In this document: in pieces, positions 11,418-21,293 of the stretch | How the letters are laid out: the number at the start of each line of letters is the position of its first letter | Position numbering within the stretch: position 1 is the stretch's first letter | Source: Panopea generosa | Taxonomy: Eukaryota; Mollusca; Bivalvia; Adapedonta; Hiatellidae | NCBI GenBank assembly: GCA_029582155.1 | Contig: CM055911.1 | Span: forward strand, 28,556,014 to 28,620,013 | Direction of reading: 5' to 3' | DNA length: 64,000 bases | Program-made: the position numbers and the translations under genes | The notes under the pieces: model-generated | Told to the model about the DNA's origin: nothing | Database searches by the model: none | The model's input: the letters and a program-made list of their open reading frames with translations, nothing else

Positions 11418-11541
11418 GATTGATGATAGCGGAACAATGTTTATGATCAACTATCACAAGGGCTGTGACTGGGCGAGATGCGAAAGCACAACAAACAGAC
11501 TGACAGTCAGACGCGTTACCGAATGAGCCAGCTGAAACCGG
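11418..11541 (-). mobile_element. SINE family B, 5' portion
   Basis: The minus strand reads gctggctcattcggtaacgc then gtctgactgtcagtc, a tRNA-like A-box region. It continues into gtgatagttgatcataaac, matching the region after the head in the copies at 32826-33119 and 59052-59185. The B box is lost. Confidence 0.55.
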
Positions 11542-11730
11542 TTAAGTATAACTAATCGTGTTACAGGTCATATATTATAGACTTCTACACGCCCATACAA
11601 ATATATGCAATGGATTTATCAAGTTTTCCATAAACGGCATGTCATTGCTGATCCAATGGCAGTTCCAACCGGTACTATCAGTTACCTGCTACTGTTACAC
11701 CCACCTGTCTTTTACACATGTCTTCTCCAG

Positions 11731-11871
11731 GTATATCGTATTTAAACAGAAGTTGGAAGCAGGAACTCTGCAGATACCGTTAATAAATCGTGATGACTTT
11801 ATTGAGAGAAACTTTAGGAAAGGCATGGATAATAACCTTTATCATGATGAGATGCCAGACATTAGACACAG
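11731..11871 (+). CDS. internal exon of an unidentified plus-strand gene
   Basis: A strong pyrimidine-rich acceptor (cttttacacatgtcttctccag) and a GACACAG/GTGAAA donor bound 141 bases with one open frame (1 nt + 46 codons + 2 nt). It encodes FKQKLEAGTLQIPLINRDDF, then ERNFRKGMDNNLYHDEMPDI. The acidic/basic alternation and low bias to Phe/Ile/Asn differ from surrounding random frames. A very loose likeness to juxtamembrane segments of receptor protein tyrosine phosphatases was noted but is too weak for a call. No flanking exon with matching phase was found. Confidence 0.5.
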
Positions 11872-13029
11872 GTGAAATATTTTGCTGGAATCGTATTGTC
11901 TTATTTTATTCTATACGTCTATTTGACGTTATTGCTAATATATAAATGATGTGTATATTGTTTTTTACTGATTGCAACGTGGTGAACTTTTCTCATATTA
12001 AATACTTAATTCTAAATTCTAAATGTTCGTTTGAATATGCTAAATGTTTAATTCTTGAAAAATACGTGTTTTATATGCGATTATCATTTGTACACAATGG
12101 GTATAGTGTTTTATCTTTAATTTCTATAAATAGTTCTGAATGAAAAATTCTTCATGTCAAAGGTATGATTAATTCTTTATTTCTACATAATTTATTCGAA
12201 ATAAAAATGTCTTATTATTCTTAGTTCTGTCTTGTGAACATAAATAAAACTTGCTATGAATTGTGAGATGCATGATTCTTAGCTAAATTTAAATGTAACT
12301 TAAACATTTCAAATTACATTTTCACATTTTGATAACACAGGGCGCTAGTCAGTAAATGGTCGAACCGAACAGCATAACATAAAAAATGCATGCAATACAC
12401 TAGCAAAAGCGTACGACAGCACCGTTTACCTGGACTTCTTTACCCGTGAGAGTATAGGAGAATACGAAAGAAGCTGCTCTTGAGCTTTAAATATGAGAAA
12501 AAGCTAGCCATGTGCTTTTTTGTGAAATTGTTTCGTCATTAATTCTCATTTTTTATTTGTTTATAAAATATACAGGTCTAGAATTTGTTAGACATTTTTG
12601 TGGAAAGGGGTCTAGGGGTCCTCCGCAAGATTTGTTTAAAACGAGTTTTTGGCAATAGTTATTCTATACAGTTTTGCTCACGTATTTTCTCTATATGAAA
12701 CATACCAATTACTTACCTGCCTACGTGTAACTGCAACGGCGATTCTCAGCTATTAATTCAAGCAGTACCCCAGATCAAATCCTGTTTTTCGATGATGCAG
12801 CTATTTTCCTGATAGCCCTTGTTTTAGATCGTGACTTTGAGCCTCGTCAACGTACAAGCATGAAAAGAATAGAAGCTTAAAATAAGCGACATACTAGGCA
12901 GACATATGTTCTACCTAATAAACTGCTTGGTTTAACTTGTAGGCATCTATTGCCTGCATCTTGTCCGGGGAAATTCCAATGCTGAAGTGCATTGAAAGGA
13001 GTTTTTTTAAAAATCTGATTCTGTCTTAA

Positions 13030-13222
13030 TTTGACGGTAGCAATGGAATGGGGAAACGGCTGGATCTTTTATTCGGAATGAGGTAATGTACCGATTGGTT
13101 TGTATCTCTGTAATGGGTGATGTTTTGTAGCTTAATCAGTCTCTAGTCAATTTGACGGAGGTCTATGCCGCTCTAATATACTGATTGGTTTATACTGAAT
13201 GGGTGATGTTTTGTAGTTAACT
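13030..13222 (+). repeat. two-copy local tandem duplication
   Basis: The segments 13030-13134 and 13152-13222 each carry ttgacgg near the start, gattggttt in the middle and gggtgatgttttgtag at the end. Internal length differs by about 35 bases. Confidence 0.55.
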
Positions 13223-14061
13223 TACCATATTTGTGACACTGGAAGTGCGATTAAAGTCACGCGTCGCCCAGATAATTTACGTATTTATTAGGAATTTCTT
13301 GTAATCATCTAATTGTTTTAGTCATCAATATGAAACTTAAAGTTGTGATACGCTTTGTTTATAAATATATCGGGACTGAGGACGTGTTTGTTGATAGCTC
13401 TGTGGAGAGCACTACCCTTATTGGTTCAGATCCGGTGTTTAAGTTCTTGATCCAGTTACACGTTTAATGTACATGTATGTTCTATTGAAACATATAGCCC
13501 AAATGATGACCAATCGGTATTTATTTGTTCTCCATTAATCGTATGGCAATATTCAAAAGATTTAAGTTGGAGCTTGACCTCTGCTTGAATTTATAAATGG
13601 AAATAATGGTACAACGGACAGAAATGTAGAAACCAAACATGTCGGCATTTTTTTTCAGGATCTCAAACGCTTCTATTTTTCATATTGTCTTGAAGAAAAT
13701 CATGTAAACGATGCTATATCACATTTAAACCAGTGTATTACATGCAGTTGTGATGTAATGCGGTTAGTTAGGTCTCACTTCGCAGTTGAATTTTATTCAT
13801 GTTCTATATAAAATAAAGTCTAGGATGTCCATGGTAAACAAATAATTCCACATTGAATGTTTTTAATTTGATTTTCTTTCAGAGCAGGAATGCATACCCA
13901 CATTAAAATGCACAATAACTGGTTGGTTGACCAGCTTGGTGTTTTTTTAAAGAGAGTGTAGTGTAACCCTGAAATTTTCTTAAAAAAGAAGTCCTCAAAA
14001 GTCCATAAATACATGCATATGTTGTAATCTCATAAAAGTCACTTTTTTACACAACTAATGT

Positions 14062-14158
14062 CTTATTACAGTATATGCTACGATACATTTTACTCTACCC
14101 ATCTGAAGCAAGAAATCACAACCACTATGAACCATTTTGAAAATAGTTCAAAACCAAA
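14062..14158 (+). repeat. short dispersed repeat, copy 2 (partner at 1742-1835)
   Basis: It shares tatgaaccattttgaaaata and flanking words with the copy at 1742-1835, in the same orientation. Confidence 0.5.
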
Positions 14159-14856
14159 TTACAAAGACTTTTTTATGTGTAAGGAAAAAAAGGCGTAACT
14201 GTGTAGTGAAACGTTAGTTATCCCTATGTTACCGCCAGGTACGCACTGGCATCATTCGAAGCTAAAGACGTAATCTAGGAAAACACATTGAGCTTTACTG
14301 GACATCGCCTTTGTTATCAAAATACGAAAATGCAATTTGAAATATTAAATAATTGCAATTTAATTTAGCTAAGAGCATTGCTTCTCACAATGTATTGTGA
14401 TTTTTATTTTTGTAGCAATTGAAAAAATAATTATTCATTTTGTATTAAGAATTAAGCAATTAAAAGAAAAGCATTTTCTATTTAAAACATATTAAATAGA
14501 AAATATTGAATTAATCATTTGGCAGGACTAATTTATAATTTACAACTAAGACATAGAAAGTAAGAATAAAACACTATAGAAATTTAATACAATTGATAAT
14601 AAAACATTAAGAATATGGCATTTGACATTAAGAACATTGAACTAATCACTAGGATGAAGAAATAGGAATAAAAAGTATTATACATTAAGCATATTCAAAT
14701 CAACATTTGTGAGTTAGCATTAAATATATAACAAGAAGATTGTTTTTATAGTTGTTGTAACAATTAACAATAATTTGAATTGATTGTACCATTTCATTAT
14801 AAATTGCTGTAAAATTGGTTTTCCTTGACATATTTTCAGAAATAAAACATATTATA

Positions 14857-15331
14857 TTCGATCCTACCTCGCGACTATGTGTGATGTCCTTGGTAGATCG
14901 TTGATTCGATCCTTCCTTGCGACTATGTGTGGTGTCCTTGGAAGGTCGTTGATTCGATCCTACCTCGCGACTATGTGTGGTGTCCTTTGTAGGTCGTTGA
15001 TTCGATCCTACCACGCGACTATGTGTGATGTCCTTGGAAGGTCGTTGATTAGATCCTACTTCGCGACTATGTGTGGTGTCCTTGGAACGTCGTTGATTCG
15101 ATCCTACTTCGCGACTATGTGTGGTGTCCTTGGAAGGTCATTGATCCGATCCTACCTTGCGACTATGTGTGGTGTCCTTGGAAGGTATTTGGTTCGATCC
15201 TACCACGCGACTATATTTGGTGTCCTTGGAAGGTCGTTGTTTCGATCCTACCTCGCGACTTTGTGTGGTGTCAGTGGAAGGAAGGTCGTTGATTCGATCC
15301 TACCTAGCGACTATGTGTGGTGTCCTTGAGA
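14857..15331 (+). repeat. 48-bp minisatellite, about ten copies, B-box-like core
   Basis: The unit reads gattcgatcctacctcgcga, then ctatgtgtggtgtccttgga, then aggtcgtt. Copies are highly similar. Most keep gattcgatcc, which resembles the tRNA internal B box. The period is divisible by three, giving open frames on both strands that I do not regard as genes. Confidence 0.92.
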
Positions 15332-15551
15332 AATACACTTTATCCACATGTTCGTTGTACTTGGTCTACCCAAGAATACTTAGAGCTTGATTTGTATAAT
15401 TTGCAATTACTTTTGCAAGTCTAAAAAAGAAGTTACAGGAGCATTCGATATGTATATTTATGTTTATCTTTCATCATAAAACTTTATCTAGGTATCAAAT
15501 AGGTAAATGGCTATTACTTTATAAACACCTAAAATATATTAAATCTTAATA

Positions 15552-15756
15552 CAGTAGAACTTTGTTGGCTCAAAAACAGATGGCTAGAACACCACATATA
15601 GCTCCAACCACTTATCTGGTCCCGAGCTGAATTCCTATTTCGATGTATATACTTGTACATGTACGGTATGATGTCGAACAATACTTGGCTCGAGCAACCC
15701 TTTACTCGAACTATTCTGTTCAGTTCCGTCGAGTTCGAGCCATCGAGTTTCTACTG
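15552..15756. mobile_element. pogo/Tigger-like MITE
   Basis: 205 bases bounded by imperfect terminal inverted repeats: cagtagaactttgttggctc at the left, and at the right the reverse complement of cagtagaaactcgatggctc. TA precedes the left end; the right TA target copy is not intact. There is no coding capacity, so it is a non-autonomous element. The CAGTAGAA terminus is typical of pogo-type Tc1/mariner relatives (established knowledge of that group). Confidence 0.75.
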
Positions 15757-16100
15757 TGTGAATATATTTATATATTAAGTTAACTTAATGCAACGTTGTG
15801 TCGACTAGTTTGTATATGCTGACATTTCGACGTAGTAATAATAGAAATGTCACAATAAGTTAATAAGACTGACATGAGAAACTGATCACCTCATCAAAAC
15901 TCACTCTTCTTTTGCCTAGTCCTGTCATCAACATTTAAGTTGTTAACATCGCTTAAACACAGTATATCATAACAAATGAACTTGTTTTTTTTTTTTAAAT
16001 TAATGTTAATCATCTCATGATTATTGATTAGTAGATTCTAAATTTGCAAAATGGTGACAAAAATATACTTTAAAGGGAATATATTTTTCTTTTTTTTTAA

Positions 16101-16308
16101 ATATGCCATGCCTTTATATATTTAAGGACCCCGTATTTCCAAAACGATATTTATTGAAGGATTCAAAAATAATATATTGAAAAGGACTTTCCTTTCTTTG
16201 TCTATGCGCCAAGGTAAGACTGAAACATATTTCCTGCTTAAAATTGCAACATATTGAGTGACGTATTAAATTAGTCACATGATTTCTTTTTGATTTGAAG
16301 ATGATCCG
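16101..16308 (+). repeat. 200-bp dispersed repeat, copy 1 (partner at 29052-29260)
   Basis: Shared landmarks in order: atgcct-tatata, gaccccgt, aatatattgaaaa, attgcaacatatt/atgcaacatattt, tgacgtat, gtcac-tgattt and ttttgatt. Orientation is the same. Divergence is substantial. There are no clear terminal repeats or tRNA head. Confidence 0.65.
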
Positions 16309-16717
16309 TCATACAACGAAGTGACAATTATTGCATCTAAAAAATAGTTCTAACGATGCAAATGTCGTCAAACAGTATTTATGCGTTGTTTATTATCAGG
16401 ATGGGGATTTTCCACCCCAAATTACATATCGATTTTGTCACGTATGGGTGAATTTGACATACTAAATTATTCGGTTTATATCAAATAATGACAGTAAGAT
16501 GCCTTTAGCAAGAGCGTTGAAACGAAATTCCATATTATTAAAATCAAGTTTCTCACACACGCTTTTCGACGACCTCGTCCTTTGGACAAAGTTGAACAAA
16601 AATGAACTACTATGAAGGATAATAGTAAATCACTTAAGTCTCCTGATACGCCATATACTGTATTGCAATCTTAAGCTTCAAATATACTTTCATTCCAGCC
16701 AGGGCGCGAAAATCAAG

Positions 16718-16800
16718 GTAGGTCATTGGGTTTCAAAAGTTGGGTATTTCATAATAGATACACAAAAAAGAGGATTCATGATTTTCTCTTCCTGTTTCAG
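16718..16800 (+). other. possible short 5'-UTR intron of the GPCR gene
   Basis: A donor AATCAAG/GTAGGT at 16717/16718 and a strong acceptor ttctcttcctgtttcag ending at 16800 define an 83-base intron 44 bases before the GPCR start codon. The acceptor is convincing; the donor could equally lie further upstream. Confidence 0.4.
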
Positions 16801-16815
16801 ACGACAAAGAAGTAA

Positions 16816-16854
16816 ATGGCATTCGTCAAGGGACGCCTGCAAATATGGAGATAA
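16816..16854 (+). other. upstream ORF overlapping the GPCR start
   Basis: An ATG at 16816 opens a 12-codon frame ending at TAA 16852-16854, overlapping the main ATG at 16845 in another frame. If the transcript begins at or before the 16800 acceptor, this could reduce translation of the receptor. Confidence 0.4.
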
Positions 16855-18593
16855 GTAATGCAAATGTAGTTGATATGAGCGTAACGCAAACACTTGACTT
16901 CGTCAAAAATGGAAATGATTCGAACAATCAAGAGTTTGATTTAAATATCGATATAAGCATGAACGCTACAAATATGACAGATGTTTTTAATTGGGACGAA
17001 TGGTACAGATGTTATCTAAATGGGTCATGCTCGTGGTGGGATTGTTATGTAGAAGGGAATTGCAACTCACCGAACGAAACAACGTCAGGACCAAATATGA
17101 CAGACGTATTTGATTGGGACGAATGGTACAGATGTTATCTAAATGGTTCATGCTCGTGGTGGGATTGTTATGTAGAAGGGAACTGCAACTCACCGAACGA
17201 AACAACGCAAGGACCAAATATGACAGACGTATTTGATTGGGACGAATGGTACAGATGTTATCTAAATGGTTCATGCTCGTGGTGGGATTGTTATGTAGAA
17301 GGGAACTGCAACTCACCGAACGGAACAACGCCAGGACCAAATATGACAGACGTATTTGATTGGGACGAATGGTACAGATGTTATCTAAATGGTTCATGCT
17401 CGTGGTGGGACTGTTATGTAGAAGGGAACTGCAATTCGCCAAACGAGACTAATGGAACAAAAACAGACGAGGACATGTCTGTATATGATTGGTTGATATG
17501 TGACTCAGATGAGAATTGTGATTGGCACGATGGCTGTTACGTGTACATGGACTGTAGTGTTGATTGTGTAAACAACGGCTCCTGTTTTTATTCACACTGC
17601 GTTGTCAGTGGTATATGTGACAAACCGTATTCCATGACAATAGTACATAGTATATGCGTGTCAATAACGATTATTGGATGGGTCGGAAATATATTCTCAA
17701 TTGTTGTTTTTACACGCCCCTCATATTGCAAATCATCTACCGCATATTATCTTGTAGTACTGGGTGTTATGGATAATTTACAACTTTTATCTTCTTCATT
17801 AAACAGTTGGTCGAATTTATTGTTTAGTTTTGACATTAATAATCAGGTGAACAGTGACGTGTGGTGTAAATTGTACACCTTTATAAGATATGCCACTCCA
17901 CAAATGTCGTCCTGGATACTAGTAGTGGTAACCATAGAGAGGACAGTCAGCGTTTTTGCACCACTTAAAGTTAAACTGTTCTGCTCATTAAGGGTAGCCA
18001 AGGTTGTTGTATTTGTATTAGGCTTTGTCATTGCTGGAGTTGATTCGATTTACTTGATATTTTATGAATCTGTAACATATCAAAATGGTCCCAATTCGGT
18101 CGTATTTATGTGTCAAGTAAATCCGTTTCAAGCAGATGATATCACGTCTTTAAATATATCAGCTGTTAAATTGAACATATATTCATTGCCTTTACTGGAT
18201 TTTTTTGTTCTCTTTGCTTTGCCTTTCTCTCTTATAGCAATTGGAAATGTTATGATTATTGGAAAATTGAAAATGAGATTTAAAAGTAGACTATTGACAA
18301 AAAAATTATCACAGCAAGAGGTTTCAATGACAGTCACATTGGTTATGGTGAATTTCGTATTTCTTTTAACAGTTTCCCCTCATCCTTTGTACACTATTAC
18401 AAAATCAGACAATTTCACTTATAAAAAGGTTTCATTTTACTCACTTGAAATAGTATTTTTATTAAACCTTTTAAACCCGGTTTGTAATTTTTACTTATAT
18501 TGTTTAAGTGGTTCAAAATTCAGAGCTGAATTAAAACAAGTATTCTGCCACGGTAGCACACAAACAAAGAGAGGTGCTCTTCAATGTAAATAA
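16845..18593 (+). CDS. rhodopsin-family GPCR with tandem Cys/Trp-rich extracellular modules
   Basis: 582 residues, one uninterrupted frame. Residues 1-42 are Asn-rich without an obvious signal peptide. Residues 43-about 203 are four near-identical 41-residue repeats (DVFDWDEWYRCYLNGSCSWW, then DCYVEGNCNSPNET), each with four Cys in a C-x5-C-x4-C-x5-C pattern and NMT, NGS and usually NET sequons. Two degenerate modules follow (to about 258). Seven helices follow: TM1 with GN (Gly281-Asn282), TM2 with Asp310, TM3 after Cys341 and ending ERT (365-367), TM4 387-406, Cys423 in the second extracellular loop, TM5 446-473, TM6 with SPHPLY, and TM7 NPVCNFYLYCLSGSKFR. The TM7-to-helix-8 motif recalls FMRFamide-type neuropeptide receptors, but the ligand is unknown. 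A plasma-membrane receptor signalling through G proteins is inferred. It appears intact; AATAAA overlaps the stop. Confidence 0.92.
   Translation: MEISNANVVDMSVTQTLDFVKNGNDSNNQEFDLNIDISMNATNMTDVFNWDEWYRCYLNGSCSWWDCYVEGNCNSPNETTSGPNMTDVFDWDEWYRCYLNGSCSWWDCYVEGNCNSPNETTQGPNMTDVFDWDEWYRCYLNGSCSWWDCYVEGNCNSPNGTTPGPNMTDVFDWDEWYRCYLNGSCSWWDCYVEGNCNSPNETNGTKTDEDMSVYDWLICDSDENCDWHDGCYVYMDCSVDCVNNGSCFYSHCVVSGICDKPYSMTIVHSICVSITIIGWVGNIFSIVVFTRPSYCKSSTAYYLVVLGVMDNLQLLSSSLNSWSNLLFSFDINNQVNSDVWCKLYTFIRYATPQMSSWILVVVTIERTVSVFAPLKVKLFCSLRVAKVVVFVLGFVIAGVDSIYLIFYESVTYQNGPNSVVFMCQVNPFQADDITSLNISAVKLNIYSLPLLDFFVLFALPFSLIAIGNVMIIGKLKMRFKSRLLTKKLSQQEVSMTVTLVMVNFVFLLTVSPHPLYTITKSDNFTYKKVSFYSLEIVFLLNLLNPVCNFYLYCLSGSKFRAELKQVFCHGSTQTKRGALQCK
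16971..17455 (+). repeat. 123-bp coding tandem repeat, four copies, in the GPCR ectodomain
   Basis: Copies start at 16971, 17094, 17217 and 17340. They differ at only a handful of positions, several of them silent, which implies recent duplication or gene conversion. The minus strand is also open across the array, but this is a by-product of the repeat. Confidence 0.95.
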
Positions 18594-18594
18594 A
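18589..18594 (+). promoter_or_regulatory. AATAAA overlapping the GPCR stop codon
   Basis: The hexamer spans the final Lys codon and TAA. A second AATAAA lies at 18715-18720 and is the more plausible cleavage signal because it leaves a real 3' UTR. Confidence 0.35.
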
Positions 18595-18599
18595 GTACG

Positions 18600-19554
18600 C
18601 ATATTGCTGATAAAGCAAACACATTTCACATACATATTTAATGATTTTATTGATTAACAATTCATCAATAACAAAATATAATTTGGAATTGACTTGACTC
18701 AACTACACGGGTAGAATAAAGAAAATACAAACCAAATAACCTTAGATTGACATTGGTTGTTACCAGTTTTTTGTTTGCTAGTTTGATCCTATCAACATTG
18801 CAATATTATGAATGGATTGAGTAGTAACATCAATACTCACAAACGCCGAATAGTCCAAATATTACCTTTATTTAAACACCACGGAATATCATCTGTTACA
18901 TAAATGACGTTTAAACATTTCATATTAAATGTCAACTTCATAGCATGTACTGTTAAAATCAACAAAAGACAACTAAACCTTAAAAGAGGCCATCCCAGGA
19001 GTTTTGAAGACCTTGAGAACATGGTCAATTATTTTAGAGATCTGGGGAACATTAGCCATTACTTTCAGTGAACAAACAATGTCTAAATCGACAATATATT
19101 GCATTTAATTTAACAAACAATGTCAAATGGCCAGTTAGCAGCCACAGTCTCTGTTCTCTGTGATAATTGATATACGGCATTTAGTCGTATTATCAGCCGT
19201 ATCTCATCGCAGATTTAAGAAGGACATTTATCCGTTACTTGCGGAGATGAGCGAGTGCTGGTTTCAGGTTAGGTTAGTTAATCGTCTATTAGTTCTCAAT
19301 GGCATAATACGCATGAACTATTTAAAAAAAATACCTATTCCCATCCCATACGCTACAGTCAGTTGATAATAATTGGCACATTTTTGTGTCATTACAACCG
19401 TCACTTATTAAAAACATTTGATAAAGTGGATACAGTGGTCTTATATATTGGGTAGTCAGAAAATGCAAACAATTACAAAACTATATAATAGATTATATGT
19501 ACATGACTATATAGCTTATAAGTATTTTTTCTGATTGCCCTGTGTCAATCCGTC
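18600..19554. other. GPCR downstream region, no firm gene
   Basis: A minus-strand segment near 18850-18905 has a tgtaacag acceptor and a GTGAGT donor around an open PWCLNKGNIWTIRR. It is only about 52 bases and was not called as an exon. Otherwise it is AT-rich. Confidence 0.35.
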
Positions 19555-19860
19555 GCCTGTCTTTAACTTTTGATTTAAACGACTTCTTTAAATCAGATTG
19601 ACAGATTTTCACCAAATCTGGTATGAAACATTGTTACACAAAGCTCTCTCAAGCTTGTTGAAATTGGACCCCGCCCCAGGGCATTATCTTTTTTTTCTCC
19701 AAAATTTCAAAAACCTTGTTCTCCGAAAGTACAAGGCCTGGAGCTTTTATATTTTGCATGTAGTATCGTCTAATCAGATTCCTCTAAATGTGTTCAAGTC
19801 ATGATCATAGCATCAAAATTGGCCACGCCCTGGGGATCTATCTGTTTAACATAGGAAATA
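19555..19860 (+). repeat. interspersed repeat with cctggagctt and ggccacgccctgggg landmarks
   Basis: This stretch is more GC-balanced than its flanks. Its ordered words (ttcaccaaatctggtatgaa, gaccccgccccaggg, caaggcctggagctttta, ttggccacgccctggggat) match in style a repeat common in bivalve intergenic DNA. That recognition is from memory; there is no second copy in the window. Confidence 0.4.
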
Positions 19861-20635
19861 TTTCATTTAACAATATGTTTCTCATCAACCAACAAGGCAC
19901 ATTTGTTTATATTTTGTATGAATGATCCCCGTGAGTAAGAAAATATTTATTTCTCAAATAAAGGGGTTAGGATTTGTGGTATAAGTATTCCCGCACTCAA
20001 CCCTTCACCCAGTTCCATTGTATGGCGATATACACCCGGCCATACTTTAGCTTTTGCTAAAGAATCCAATTATAATGTTTGAATATTTCCTGTTTATGGT
20101 TTGTCATATCTTATAAAATCCAGCCGTCAACTAGCAGATCTTTTTGAAAATGAAATATTACGGATAATGATGTCTCGTTTACCATTAAATCATTTTATCG
20201 TTACATAAAGCAATTCTAATAATGGAAAAAAACTATTTCGTGACATTTTAGAGACAACTGAAAAAATAAGAAATATAATAAACGTCAAATTAAAATGAAC
20301 AACAGGGTCCAATAATATCAGTGGCTATGAAATAATGATGTTTTTTATACATCAGTGGTCTCTATTAAGACTTTGATAATGTATCAAATATTACAGACAT
20401 TATTCGTATATCTAATGTAAAACATATTAAAGTTGTGGATTTATCCTAAAATTGAATTAATATTATTATCTTTGTGTTTTTTTCTAAATGGCAAGTTATA
20501 TAAATAATACTATTGTAAAATGAAGAGATAGGAGAATGTTAACATTTCAGATGGGTTTTAATGTTGTTTATATTGTAATATAATATTGTTTCTTAATGCA
20601 TGATCGCTTTAATAAAGATGCTTTGATCACTTTTT

Positions 20636-20712
20636 GCAGTTGTATTTTAAACGTATGCATTGTATAAATTTAGTTTCTCATAGAAGTAAAACGTTTTTGT
20701 TGATACGTTTTG
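20636..20712 (+). repeat. dispersed or segmental repeat, copy 1 (partner at 21222-21293)
   Basis: ttaaacgtatgca, tgtataaatttagtt and gtttttgtt recur in the same order 585 bases downstream. Confidence 0.6.
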
Positions 20713-21221
20713 TTACATTGTTTTATCCATGTTTTGTATATATTGAATTAATTCCATTCCTTAAATCGCCAATTCATGTCTCCACGTGGATGTTGAATCA
20801 TTGATAACAGGCTATATATGAACCACGTAGGAAAAAAAGTTTCTTTAAATTGTTTCTAGTACCTTTGTATATATGACTTCTAATTAGCATAGCATATTGT
20901 TTCGAAATTTTCATTGTAGCAAAAAATGTGTCATATTTGTATTGTATAGTATCTTACATTTTGTCGAAATAAAGTAAGTTAACATATACTTCTGTTGTTG
21001 CAAATATATAAGGTACACATTTATGGCTTGAGTCAGTGTTTTGCGTTCGGTGATTGAGATTCACTATTTGATTGAATGTTTATGATCTTAACGGAGCAGT
21101 AAATATTTCAATCAGGCGCATGGTCGTGTTATATGTAATAGGGTATGTTGGACTGTAAATTTCACAGAAACGAATTCTTTACAGCTGTGAGGAATTTATG
21201 CGAATCCTTCAGATTTTATCA

Positions 21222-21293
21222 TGCAACTGTATATTAAACGTATGCAATGTATAAATTTAGTTACATAGAATTACAATGTTTTTGTTAATTCGT
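21222..21293 (+). repeat. dispersed or segmental repeat, copy 2 (partner at 20636-20712)
   Basis: Same orientation and landmark order as the upstream copy. This is either an old tandem duplication or two insertions of one element. Confidence 0.6.

Larger units (their letters stand above)
11872..14856. other. intergenic or intronic stretch, only minor repeats
   Basis: Two things stand out: a diverged tandem duplication at 13030-13222 (both copies contain gattggttt and gggtgatgttttgtag), and the second copy of a dispersed repeat at 14062-14158. No further exon was identified. A minus-strand donor-like ACGTAGGCAG/GTAAGT near 12710 has no open frame through it. Confidence 0.4.

Noticed and set aside
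14877..15390. 150-codon repetitive frame with CGVLGRSLIRSY units
   Set aside because: It is produced by the 48-bp minisatellite; the opposite strand is equally open. No signal peptide or homologous domain.
16987..17442. 151-codon minus-strand frame inside the GPCR
   Set aside because: It is the shadow of the 123-bp coding repeats; only the plus-strand frame continues into a recognisable 7TM domain.
18837..19028. Short minus-strand exon PWCLNKGNIWTIRR
   Set aside because: About 52 bases with a plausible acceptor and donor but no partner exon or known motif; chance cannot be excluded.
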